DNA of 64,000 bases. Source: Alkalibacillus haloalkaliphilus (GTDB lineage Bacteria; Bacillota; Bacilli; Bacillales; Alkalibacillaceae). The stretch lies in NCBI RefSeq assembly GCF_007991275.1, contig NZ_BJYA01000013.1:86473-150472 (forward strand). Reading direction: 5' to 3'. A program made the translations under genes and the position numbers. Numbering within the stretch: position 1 is the first letter of the stretch; every line of letters begins with the position of its first letter. Below the pieces are notes generated by a model, which had not been told where the DNA came from, did not search any database, and saw nothing but the letters and a program-made list of their open reading frames with translations. This document shows, in pieces, positions 16,935-25,708 of this stretch.

Positions 16935-17894
16935 TTACGATCCTCTCTCAATTGGAATCATCGTCTTTTTAATTAAATCTTCTAATACTTGTTTGTCTGT
17001 CTTACCTTCGAACTTCGCTTCTGACGTTAACAATAAGCGGTGCGATAACACGTGTGGTGCCATATACTTCACATCATCTGGCACTGTGTAATCACGTCCA
17101 TGTATATAAGCATAAGCTTGAGCAGCTTTCATTAAAGCAATCGAAGCACGCGGGCTTGCTCCCAACTGGATCAGAGGGTTTTTACGCGTGTTTGATACAA
17201 TCTCAACGATATACTTTTTAACCGAGTCACTTACATGAACATCGCGAACTTCATTTTGCTTCTCTAAAAGCTCACCTCTTGTCATTACTGGCGTTAACGT
17301 ATCAATTGGATGCACATTCGCAGTACGGTCTAACATCGTAATCTCTTCTTGCTTAACGGGGTAACCCATTTTTAATTTCAGTAAAAAACGATCGAGTTGT
17401 GCTTCCGGTAACGGATAAGTCCCTTCATATTCGATCGGGTTCTGTGTAGCCAATACGAAAAAAGGATCATTTAACCTCATCGTCACACCATCAACTGTGA
17501 TGTGTTTCTCCTCCATACTTTCTAGAAGAGCTGACTGTGTCTTTGGCGACGTACGGTTAATTTCATCAGCAAGGACGATATTACCCATAATCGGCCCAGG
17601 TTGGAATTCAAATTTCATCTCTTTTTGATTATAAATAGAAACACCTGTTACATCAGACGGTAATAAATCAGGTGTAAATTGAATTCTACTAAACTGTAAA
17701 TCAACTGATTTCGCTAACGCTCGAACTAGCATTGTCTTACCAACACCAGGAACGTCCTCTAATAAAACGTGACCTTGAGCAAGTAGTGCAACAATTGTTA
17801 ATTCAATTGCATCACGTTTACCAACCATAACTCGTTCGATATTTTCTATTAACTCGTTAACTTTAGTTTGTTGTCCGGTCATTTGCTGGTTCAT
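16935..17894 (-). CDS. yeaC: YeaC, MoxR-family AAA+ ATPase
   Basis: 319-residue AAA+ ATPase of the MoxR family. Walker A is GVGKTMLVRAL near residue 48; Walker B and following motif are NIVLADEINRTSPKTQSALL near 105; sensor 1 is FFVLATQNPIEYEGTYPLPE and the arginine-finger region EAQLDRFLLKLKMGYP. MoxR ATPases are thought to act as chaperones for the neighbouring DUF58 and transglutaminase proteins. The CDS heads the yeaC-yeaD-yebA operon. The GGAGGTTGTAGTA before the ATG is a good RBS. Confidence 0.95.
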   Translation of the reverse strand: MNQQMTGQQTKVNELIENIERVMVGKRDAIELTIVALLAQGHVLLEDVPGVGKTMLVRALAKSVDLQFSRIQFTPDLLPSDVTGVSIYNQKEMKFEFQPGPIMGNIVLADEINRTSPKTQSALLESMEEKHITVDGVTMRLNDPFFVLATQNPIEYEGTYPLPEAQLDRFLLKLKMGYPVKQEEITMLDRTANVHPIDTLTPVMTRGELLEKQNEVRDVHVSDSVKKYIVEIVSNTRKNPLIQLGASPRASIALMKAAQAYAYIHGRDYTVPDDVKYMAPHVLSHRLLLTSEAKFEGKTDKQVLEDLIKKTMIPIERGS

Positions 17895-18011
17895 TACTAC
17901 AACCTCCCAAAATTGTCATAACATTTCGCTAATTCAATCTTACTATAAAATGATTGATTAATGTGAGACAAATTATACATATTATAGCAAATTTTCTAGA
18001 ATTCTAGGAAA

Positions 18012-18149
18012 CTATTTTGGTTTTTCAACATTATAACCAAGTTTCTTCATATTTTCGCGATAATTACGACACTGTTCTTTGAAACATTTTGGTTTAAAGT
18101 CCTTAGGCAATTGGTCTTTAAACTTTTCATAACAGAAACAACGGTCCAT
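18012..18149 (-). CDS. Small Cys-containing protein (45 aa), unknown
   Basis: Short ORF from ATG 18149 (AAGGTG six bases upstream) reading MDRCFCYEKFKDQLPKDF and ending LGYNVEKPK. It has four cysteines (positions 4, 6, 22, 27) in a C-x-C...C-x4-C pattern and many Lys/Asp, compatible with a small metal-binding protein. It sits between yeaC and the DUF378 gene, on the same strand. The family is not recognised with certainty; codon pattern and RBS make it a likely real gene. Confidence 0.6.
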   Translation of the reverse strand: MDRCFCYEKFKDQLPKDFKPKCFKEQCRNYRENMKKLGYNVEKPK

Positions 18150-18236
18150 CTCCATCACCTTACCCTTTGTCTACTTCTTATTATCGTAACACGGAATGCA
18201 AAAGTAGTTGTAGATTGAGTTAAGGCTTCACCAAAT

Positions 18237-18268
18237 TAAAAAAACCGACCAGTAATTAAACTGATCGG
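18237..18268 (-). terminator. Terminator after the DUF378 gene
   Basis: Minus strand: CCGATCAGT/ACTGGTCGG around TTAATT, then TTTTTTT. It lies 11 bases past the stop codon. Confidence 0.85.
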
Positions 18269-18278
18269 CGCTTTCAAG

Positions 18279-18470
18279 TTACTCTGCATCGACTCGGTTA
18301 AAGAAAGTGAATGAGTATAAGGCAGCTATACCAACAACGACGTATATAATACGTGAAAGAACTGAGTCCATTCCACCAAATATGGCACCAACTAAATCCC
18401 AACCGAATAATCCGAAGATGAGCCAGTTCAATCCACCTATAATCAATAAAGCTAAAGCAGTTTTGTTCAT
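18279..18470 (-). CDS. DUF378 small membrane protein
   Basis: Two-helix membrane protein of the DUF378 family (YuzA-like), about 63 residues: NKTALALLIIGGLNWLIFGL, then WDLVGAIFGG and IIYVVVGIAALYSFTFF. The characteristic GGLNWLxxG...DLV motif is clear. ATG 18470 is preferred since AAAGGTGG lies about seven bases upstream; ATG 18476 is too close to it. The function is unknown. Confidence 0.87.
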   Translation of the reverse strand: MNKTALALLIIGGLNWLIFGLFGWDLVGAIFGGMDSVLSRIIYVVVGIAALYSFTFFNRVDAE

Positions 18471-18577
18471 TTCCATACCACCTTTCTTGTTGACAGTCAT
18501 TTGTTGAAAAACCTAAAAATACCTTGTATGGAGTATTATTTTACTCTTTGCGAAAATTATACATAACCAGTTTAGCG

Positions 18578-19492
18578 TCATCTATTCTCTTCTAAAAACC
18601 GTTCAATACTTTTTTGGTTTTCTAAATACGTTTCTTTGCCTAATTGAATTAATTCATCAATATATTTTATTTCATCAAAAGAAATTTCTTTGCCTAAATC
18701 CTTATTTATACGGAGATAACGATCATTGAGGAGTAGCTTACAATGATAAGAAGTCGATTCAGAGGATAAATGAAGAACTAAATCTAACAATTTCGGTGTC
18801 ACTTTCATCGTTAACAAATGGAAAGGAAGCCACTGCTTTAGTCCCCAATCTTTTTCCTTTTCAATATTAAATTCAATATCTTGCAGTCCAGTCCCAAGTG
18901 ATAATATTTTTATATCACCAATGTCTCGTTTGAAGTGGTGAATGGCTTCTGTCATACCAACTAAAGAAGGATTATTAGACCACAAACCACCATCAATTGA
19001 TATTTGATTACTAATATTGTTCGGCGGAAAATAGATCGGAGCTGAACAAGATGAAAGAACCGCATCCCATAACTTAATGTTTGAGCTTTCACTTTGGTCA
19101 TGACCATAATTTGAACGGTAAATATACGGCTTACCGTGAGTCACATCTACCGATGGAATGAGCAGTGGCTTTTGAATATCTTGAAGTGAATAATCGCCAA
19201 ATGCTTTTTGGAAGAAGTAGCGTAAATATCGGTCACCATAAACACTTTTAAACAGACCAATTTTCGATTGGCGTTTAAAAATCTTTTTCCCATACTTTTT
19301 ATAATATCCCATTACATCTGCCATATTTTTGTTTAATACAATTGAAGTGCCAATGATTGAACCTGTACTCGCTCCTGTAATGACATCAAAATGTTCACCT
19401 ACTCGGACCCCATATTCTTCCTCTATTAATTGTAAAATCGCAATAGCAAACACACCCCGAATGCCACCACCATCTATGCTTAAAATTTTCAT
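18578..19492 (-). CDS. Patatin-like phospholipase
   Basis: 304-residue patatin-fold acyl hydrolase. The N-terminus ILSIDGGGIRGVFAIAIL gives the oxyanion loop (DGGGIRG); FDVITGASTGSIIG holds the nucleophile elbow G-A-S-T-G (Ser near residue 42); SIDGGLWSNNPSLVG holds the catalytic Asp near residue 168. No signal peptide, so probably cytoplasmic. Patatins of this shape occur as CBASS effectors (CapV), but no nucleotidyltransferase or other CBASS gene is adjacent, so a housekeeping lipase role is equally possible. No clear operon partner. Confidence 0.88.
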   Translation of the reverse strand: MKILSIDGGGIRGVFAIAILQLIEEEYGVRVGEHFDVITGASTGSIIGTSIVLNKNMADVMGYYKKYGKKIFKRQSKIGLFKSVYGDRYLRYFFQKAFGDYSLQDIQKPLLIPSVDVTHGKPYIYRSNYGHDQSESSNIKLWDAVLSSCSAPIYFPPNNISNQISIDGGLWSNNPSLVGMTEAIHHFKRDIGDIKILSLGTGLQDIEFNIEKEKDWGLKQWLPFHLLTMKVTPKLLDLVLHLSSESTSYHCKLLLNDRYLRINKDLGKEISFDEIKYIDELIQLGKETYLENQKSIERFLEENR

Positions 19493-19716
19493 ATGTAGTC
19501 ACCTTTATTATGGATTGTAAACCCCTCAACATAACCTTACCCTTTCCAATTTAATGGCACTTATGTGTTAACAATCATTGGTAAAAAAAAAGAACCCTCG
19601 AACATAAGGATTCTTCAAGTATTGATCAATCATTGCGTAAATACCTTATACTTAATGAGAAAGTGACCTGTATGTAATTAGTATTAAAAAAGCCACTTCA
19701 TGTCCTCCATATACTT

Positions 19717-20436
19717 TCATGTATTAAAATAATAAGTCATAAGTGTAAAAATACCTGTTAGATACATTGCCTCGTCTTCATCTGTAGTCATTGGACGAAA
19801 GTAGTATTTATATCCTTTTTCTCGTTGACCTCTACCTATCACCGTGTTCCCTACAAACACCTCTACTTGACTGTTCGTAACGTATGTTTGAAATACATAT
19901 TCCGTTTGTCCTATAGTTGCTTTCAAACGTCCTTTTAGTTTCGTCGCATTTTTGAAAGACAGATCCGTTCTAACTTCTCCAACCTTTTCACCATTTTCGA
20001 ATATTGCCCAACGATCATTTCCAATCAACCGATTTTCTTGTGGATTCTCAAAGGTTATTGAACGACCGTCCTTCAGTTCAAACATCAGATTTAAATACCA
20101 ACGCCCTGATTGTCGCATAGTTTCTGCGACTAACATTTTCCACGACGATTGGTAATAGCGTCTAAATTGTCCTTTTAATAGTTGTTCAGCATAAAGTGGT
20201 TTCCATTGGTTAAACACCCAGTCACCTAAACGAATGACCCAAGCGCCTTCACTGTTAATAGGTGCAAAACTTTGATCTTTTTTCACTTGATGTCGCTGAA
20301 AATATAAAATTCCAATTGCTGCTAAAGGAAATAGCAATAATAGCAGAAACTGATTTATTTCAAACTCACCTACTACGATCATCCGAAGAGATAAACCAAT
20401 TAAACCAGCTATCGTTAAAAGTATTAAGTAACCCAT
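19717..20436 (-). CDS. Membrane-anchored protein, unknown function
   Basis: 239 residues from ATG 20436 (AAGGAG seven bases upstream). Two N-terminal hydrophobic helices (GYLILLTIAGLIGLSLRMIV and FLLLLLFPLAAIGILYF) are followed by a cytoplasmic beta-rich domain with WVIRLGDWVFNQWKPLY, LMFELKDGRSITFENP and FVGNTVIGRGQREKGYKYY. The C-terminal part may resemble a LURP/tubby-type fold, but that is a weak impression. The neighbouring upstream gene on the same strand is another membrane-anchored unknown. Confidence 0.65.
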   Translation of the reverse strand: MGYLILLTIAGLIGLSLRMIVVGEFEINQFLLLLLFPLAAIGILYFQRHQVKKDQSFAPINSEGAWVIRLGDWVFNQWKPLYAEQLLKGQFRRYYQSSWKMLVAETMRQSGRWYLNLMFELKDGRSITFENPQENRLIGNDRWAIFENGEKVGEVRTDLSFKNATKLKGRLKATIGQTEYVFQTYVTNSQVEVFVGNTVIGRGQREKGYKYYFRPMTTDEDEAMYLTGIFTLMTYYFNT

Positions 20437-20506
20437 TTTTAACTCCTTCACCACTTGTAAAAATATTTAATATGTTGTTATATCAAATGATCTAACGTCT
20501 TTTAAA

Positions 20507-21007
20507 TTAATCATCATATAAGGAATCGAGGTAATCAAAAATTTCATTGTCGTCATCTAAAACTTTGTATTCTGTAAAACCTTCGTCATCCAAAACGGCA
20601 ATAGACGTTTCAGATACTGTGTAATATTGCTCACTTCCATCTTCAAAGTGTATATATAAGTCGAAAGCTTCAGTTCTTTCTTCGATTCTCCCACCATTAT
20701 AAACACGCATATCACTGTTTAAGAGATCATGGACTTCGTTTTCTTCCTCAATTGCAAATTCTCGGTCATCATCAGGTTTATGAATCATTGTTCGATCAAA
20801 AAAACCTCCTGTTGTTATGGTTATCCCTTGACTAACAGCTAAGTGTTCAATTTGATCGAAATCTTCTTCACTTTCTAAATGCTCTTTAACCACATTGGAA
20901 AATGTAGTCGGTAAGGAGGTTAACGATATATTAAAATAAAGCATAACAAGGCTAATTAAAAATATAAATCCAAGGGTAAACCAGGTTATTTTATCCTTTT
21001 TTGACAT
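20507..21007 (-). CDS. Membrane-anchored protein, unknown function
   Basis: About 166 residues: a short Lys-rich N-terminus (SKKDKITW), one hydrophobic helix (FTLGFIFLISLVMLYFNISL) and an acidic extracytoplasmic domain of about 130 residues rich in D/E (DDDREFAIEEENEVHDLL, ending IFDYLDSLYDD). ATG 21007 follows GGATGGG by six bases; ATG 21022 is an alternative. No family was recognised. High acidity fits a secreted domain in a halotolerant host. Confidence 0.6.
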   Translation of the reverse strand: MSKKDKITWFTLGFIFLISLVMLYFNISLTSLPTTFSNVVKEHLESEEDFDQIEHLAVSQGITITTGGFFDRTMIHKPDDDREFAIEEENEVHDLLNSDMRVYNGGRIEERTEAFDLYIHFEDGSEQYYTVSETSIAVLDDEGFTEYKVLDDDNEIFDYLDSLYDD

Positions 21008-21211
21008 AATCAACCCATCCATTTTCTGACTTTTCTTTATGGTATTATAATTAACTCATGCATACAATAGCCATTTACAAAAATTAGAAAAAAACAGATT
21101 AAAGCAGAAACCTTGAATGAAGCACACGTGAAGAGTCGAGTTCTTGCTCAAAGCTGCAATTTATAGAAAAGTTACTATGTCCCTCTCTACCCTTAACAAC
21201 AAACTCATACC

Positions 21212-21267
21212 AAAAAACGCCTGAGAAATGCAGGAAATCAACATTTTCCCTCACACTTCTCAGACGT
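21212..21267 (-). terminator. Terminator after rlmCD
   Basis: Minus strand: ACGTCTGAGAA and TTCTCAGGCGT form a long stem across a 28-base middle part, followed by six Ts. It lies about 60 bases beyond the rlmCD stop. Confidence 0.75.
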
Positions 21268-21325
21268 CTATTCAAACTTTATTATTACAAAACACCCGAT
21301 TTGTAATGACTTTTTTATTGGCTTG

Positions 21326-22798
21326 CTATTTCCTCACTAACTTAGCAACTGACTCGACATGATGAGTTTGAGGAAACATATCAACAGGTTGAACTTCTTC
21401 AACTTTATAACCGTTCTTCACTAAATACTTCATATCGCGCGCTTGTGTTTCTGGGTTACATGAGACATATACAACACGCTTCGGCTTAAGCTTTACAACA
21501 CTTGATAAAAAGGCTTCGTCGCTGCCGTTTCGAGGTGGGTCTAAGATGACGACATCGGCTTTTTCACCGTGACTAGCCATTTGGACCATGAATTCGCCAG
21601 CATCACCTTGATAGAACCTAGCATTATTTACACCGTTACGCTTTGAATTACGAATCGCATCACGAACGGCATCTTTGTTTGACTCGACACCAATTACTTT
21701 TCCTGCTTTTTGACTCGCAATTAGACCGATTGTTCCGATTCCACAGTAAGCATCAATAACAGTCTCTTTACCAGTCAATTCAGCCATTTCAACTGCTCTA
21801 CCATACAGCTTTTCAGTTTGAGCTGGGTTAATTTGATAAAAGGATTTCGGTGAGATCTCAAACTTCATACCACATAAAGTGTCAGTGATTGTTCCTTTAC
21901 CAAACAGAACTTTTTCTTGATCACCTAGGACCATACTCGTGTCTTTGTCGTTAATATTTAAAAGGATCGTTGAGATTTCAGGATGTTCTTTTCTTAACGC
22001 TTTAACGAAATTGTTCTTACCTTTAAAGATTGGTGAAGCAGCGACTAAGACGACCATAATTTCTCCACTTGTTTTACCGACTTTAATGAGGACGTGTCTT
22101 AAAAATCCTTGTCTTGAATCTTCGTTATATGGGATCATTTTGAACGACTTCATCATGCCTTTAATCGTATGGACGATTTGATCTGCTTTCGGATCATGGA
22201 TGATACATCGATCCATATCAATGATGCGGTGTGTATTTTGTGCATAAAGTCCACCGATAATTTGGCGGTTTCTCGTTAGACCAAATGTCATGGTATTTTT
22301 ATTACGGTAATCCCACGGGTGATCCATCGTCATAATTGGTTCTGGCTTCACGAAAGGCTTCATGAGATGATCGACTGTATTTTGTTTTAATTGATCTTGT
22401 GCTGAACTGTTCATATGTTGAAGCTGACAACCACCGCAGTCATAATAATACGGACATGGCGGCTTTGCGCGGTCTTTAGATGGTTTTAAGACACGTTTCA
22501 ACTTTGTGTTATAGTACTTCCCTTTTTTCGTGATCGCAATTTCTGCTGTTTCACCAGGTAAAAGGTAAGGTACTTTTAATTGCTTTCCTTCCCAATCGAC
22601 AAGCCCCTTACCATCATTGGCCAAGCCGTTACATGTCAATTCGGCTGTCACTGCTTTTTTGCCTTGATTTGGTGGGTTACCTTGATTACCTTGAGGTTTA
22701 CCCTGATTTTTTGGTGCAGCGTGGTTCTTTTTCTTACCATGTTGCTTTTGTTCTTTATTTGATTTTTTGAATGAAGCATTATTTTTACGTTTTGACAT
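21326..22798 (-). CDS. rlmCD: 23S rRNA (uracil-C5)-methyltransferase RlmCD
   Basis: SAM-dependent methyltransferase of the RumA/TrmA family; the B. subtilis homologue makes m5U747 and m5U1939 in 23S rRNA. Order: a Lys/Gln/Asn-rich basic N-terminal tail (residues 1-50), TRAM domain (about 50-105), an Fe-S cluster motif CPYYYDCGGCQLQHM (about 114-128) with a further Cys in DRCIIHDP, and the Rossmann domain with VIDAYCGIGTIGLIAS and VVILDPPRNGSDEAF. The catalytic Cys is in YVSCNPETQARD near residue 445. ATG 22798 is chosen (AGGTAG upstream); GTG 22804 is in frame. The long basic tail is an extension that may bind rRNA. Confidence 0.93.
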   Translation of the reverse strand: MSKRKNNASFKKSNKEQKQHGKKKNHAAPKNQGKPQGNQGNPPNQGKKAVTAELTCNGLANDGKGLVDWEGKQLKVPYLLPGETAEIAITKKGKYYNTKLKRVLKPSKDRAKPPCPYYYDCGGCQLQHMNSSAQDQLKQNTVDHLMKPFVKPEPIMTMDHPWDYRNKNTMTFGLTRNRQIIGGLYAQNTHRIIDMDRCIIHDPKADQIVHTIKGMMKSFKMIPYNEDSRQGFLRHVLIKVGKTSGEIMVVLVAASPIFKGKNNFVKALRKEHPEISTILLNINDKDTSMVLGDQEKVLFGKGTITDTLCGMKFEISPKSFYQINPAQTEKLYGRAVEMAELTGKETVIDAYCGIGTIGLIASQKAGKVIGVESNKDAVRDAIRNSKRNGVNNARFYQGDAGEFMVQMASHGEKADVVILDPPRNGSDEAFLSSVVKLKPKRVVYVSCNPETQARDMKYLVKNGYKVEEVQPVDMFPQTHHVESVAKLVRK

Positions 22799-22875
22799 AA
22801 GCACTACCTAACTTTTCTAATCTTTGACATCTCATTATATACTACCCTAAACCGATAGTAAAATAAGAAGTTAGT

Positions 22876-24399
22876 TTAGGAAGCTGCTTGTTGTTTAACT
22901 GATTCGTTCTGTACAACTTTAATTGTACTGTTCGCTTCTTTATAAGCTAAATAGACAAAGAATACAGCAATAATCAAATATGCCACTGCATAGTCTGGTG
23001 CTGCATTGATCGCCAGCTCAGGTGCGTGCATAAATCCGACAAATGATAAACCTGCTGCAATAATTGAGAACATGGCCGCCTTAATGAATTGTCGATCGAT
23101 AACAAACACTGTGATCGCACCTAAGATGATCGCTGTAAACATCGCCCCTTCCCCAAGTGGGACAATTCCTTCAGAGATTTCAGCAACTGTTGCGCCGGCA
23201 TCTGTATTAAAACGTGTCATGACGTAGTTTGCGAAATAAGGAAGCATCGCGATCGTAACAGCTGGGAAGTATTTCGTTTTATTCGATTGAAAAGCTGTTC
23301 CAACCATAGAGAGGCCTACAAACACTAGGATAGGCGCAATTGCAGCTAAAGGAATAATTGCAGATAAAGCGGCAATCACACCTGTTACGGCTGCAACACC
23401 AAATACAATAGCGTTTAAAATACTATAACCACGCCCTGCTCCCATTTCTTTTGAACCAACTGATGCAATGTAGACCGTCGTTGGGAATAAGCCACCAAAT
23501 ATCGAACCAAGCATGGTACCAACGCCGTCCACAGCTTGACACTCACGGACATCATAACCATCACCAGCAGCATCCATCGCATCGACATTGTTCATCGTTT
23601 CAATCGAATTGTATAGCGTTATAGGTAAAATAACAGCTAACAACCCTACTAAAGCAGTAAATAAATAACTCATGCCATCAAATGCTGCCAGACTTGGAAT
23701 GAGTGGATAAAACCCGACATTAGAAAGCCCTTCTGCAATTTGTCCTGTTGATTGATAACCTAACGTAAAAGCTAATACTGTTCCGATCACGATCGCAAAT
23801 AATGTCGGAGGAATGTTAAATGGCATGGCGATTTTACCAATAACACCGACAATAATGATGACTAGTGCGACAAGGCCTACTACTGGGATTGAGAACGTAT
23901 TAAATAACATCTCACCAGCTACAAATGTAAATGCTACACCAGCAAGCGCACCTAATAAGGCAGCTCGTGGAATTTGCGCACGAATCCAATTACCTGCGAC
24001 ACTCGCTAACACTTGGATTAAACCACTAATAAACGCTGCTGCTACAGCAATTTGCCAAGCAAGCTGATAGTTATCGGTTAACGTATATGCCGGTACTAAA
24101 ACGCCAAATAAAAATACGAACATAACTGGGGTACTGATCCCGTAAGACAGCGCTGTAACATCGGTCCGTCCTTCTTTTTGAGCTAGTCGTTTTGCCATAT
24201 AAGCGTAATACAGGTTTCCGACGATTACAGCAACTGCTGCACCAGGAATTACTTGCCCAAATACAATACTCACTGGAAAGCCTAACCCTAACATCGTCAC
24301 CGCGATAATAACGAAATTCGCTAAATTGTTTTGAAATAAGGCGAAAAACGCATCTGTATCTTCTTTTTTAAACAATGGATAATTTACTGTTTGATTCAT
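22876..24399 (-). CDS. NCS2-like purine permease, cotranscribed with xpt
   Basis: 507-residue polytopic membrane protein with about 13-14 hydrophobic segments. It resembles the AzgA-like side of the NCS2 superfamily more than classical PbuX: FFALFQNNLANFVIIAVTML, VTALSYGISTPVMFVFLFGV, a NSIETMNNVDAMDAAGDGY loop and GGLFPTTVYIASVGSKEMGA. It starts 19 bases after xpt and shares the guanine riboswitch, so a xanthine/guanine uptake role is inferred. In B. subtilis the xpt partner is pbuX; here the partner is a different subgroup, so substrate specificity is uncertain. Confidence 0.82.
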   Translation of the reverse strand: MNQTVNYPLFKKEDTDAFFALFQNNLANFVIIAVTMLGLGFPVSIVFGQVIPGAAVAVIVGNLYYAYMAKRLAQKEGRTDVTALSYGISTPVMFVFLFGVLVPAYTLTDNYQLAWQIAVAAAFISGLIQVLASVAGNWIRAQIPRAALLGALAGVAFTFVAGEMLFNTFSIPVVGLVALVIIIVGVIGKIAMPFNIPPTLFAIVIGTVLAFTLGYQSTGQIAEGLSNVGFYPLIPSLAAFDGMSYLFTALVGLLAVILPITLYNSIETMNNVDAMDAAGDGYDVRECQAVDGVGTMLGSIFGGLFPTTVYIASVGSKEMGAGRGYSILNAIVFGVAAVTGVIAALSAIIPLAAIAPILVFVGLSMVGTAFQSNKTKYFPAVTIAMLPYFANYVMTRFNTDAGATVAEISEGIVPLGEGAMFTAIILGAITVFVIDRQFIKAAMFSIIAAGLSFVGFMHAPELAINAAPDYAVAYLIIAVFFVYLAYKEANSTIKVVQNESVKQQAAS

Positions 24400-24418
24400 G
24401 ATTAATGCTCCTCACCGT

Positions 24419-25027
<609 letters not shown>

Positions 25028-25045
25028 CTAAAAACTTCTGTAAAA

Positions 25046-25101
25046 TAAAAAAAGCCGAATACCCTTAACCACTTTGACTAAAGTGATTTCAGACATTCGA
25101 C
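25046..25101 (-). terminator. Terminator of the xpt riboswitch
   Basis: Minus strand: GTCGAATG...CACTTT and AAAGTG...TATTCGGC form a long stem, followed by TTTTTTTATTTT. It lies between the aptamer and the xpt RBS. Confidence 0.88.
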
Positions 25102-25183
25102 TTAGCTAATAAAAATTAAGTACGAAAATAACCAGGAATTTAATACACCTATATTAGGCATAAGCTCCCCGAGTATCGAAACC

Positions 25184-25252
25184 ACTTGTAGTCAAGTTAT
25201 TTACGGTAACTTGGTAGAGACTCGTGGACCTTATTTCCACTATTATACAAGT
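25184..25252 (-). promoter_or_regulatory. Guanine-class purine riboswitch (xpt)
   Basis: Minus strand aptamer: ACTTGTATAATAGTGG, TAAGGTCCACGAG, TCTCTACCAAG, ACCGTAAATAACTTGACTAC, AAGT. P1 pairs ACTTGTA with TACAAGT. The pairing base in GACTAC is C, so the ligand class is guanine. Second copy of this class in the window; the first controls pbuG. Confidence 0.95.
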
Positions 25253-25378
25253 AGGTATTTATTAAATTGTTCGGTTATAAAAAAGATTGTATTATAAAAG
25301 TCTATTAATTTGAACCCCTAATGTTAAAAAAACGAACAAAAGAATTTTCTGGAAGTTAGTTAATTTATTGAATTGTCC

Positions 25379-25528
25379 GTTGTTGTTATTGTGATTCGCT
25401 TTCGGTGGATGCTTGTACCCACAGGGCACAAGTGCAACATCTGCTCAAACTTCCCTACGGTCGTTAGTCGCAGTGTTTTCTATGCAGGGGCACGGCGTCA
25501 CCACCTTCGCTCATCACAATACAACAAC
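25379..25528. repeat. MITE-like palindromic repeat
   Basis: 150 bp with near-perfect inverted ends: GTTGTTGTTATTGTGAT at 25379-25395 and ATCACAATACAACAAC ending 25528 (one extra T in the left arm). The interior carries GCTTTCGGTGGATGC and short complementary blocks. No protein is encoded. It is unlike the 118-bp repeat at 6459 and 10344. Probably a non-autonomous transposable or structured repeat. Confidence 0.7.
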
Positions 25529-25652
25529 TTAGTGGAAAAATTGTTAATAAAGTCTTCCTCTAATGTCTTCACCCAAGCAAAGCCAGCTCAATTAAGTTAG
25601 GGATTGAAATAAAACATACTAAAGTTTCGTTTGTAAGGCTAATCAGAAGTTC

Positions 25653-25695
25653 AAAAAAACCGCTAACACGCTCAAGTCTATGAACGTATTAGCGG
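25653..25695 (-). terminator. Terminator of the betaine operon
   Basis: Minus strand: CCGCTAATACG...CGTGTTAGCGG followed by TTTTTTT, 14 bases past the betB stop. Confidence 0.85.
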
Positions 25696-25708
25696 CCAAT
25701 TCCTTATA

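Noticed and set aside
18578..19492. CBASS patatin effector (CapV)
   Set aside because: No cGAS/DncV-like nucleotidyltransferase or other CBASS gene is adjacent; the protein may be an ordinary patatin.
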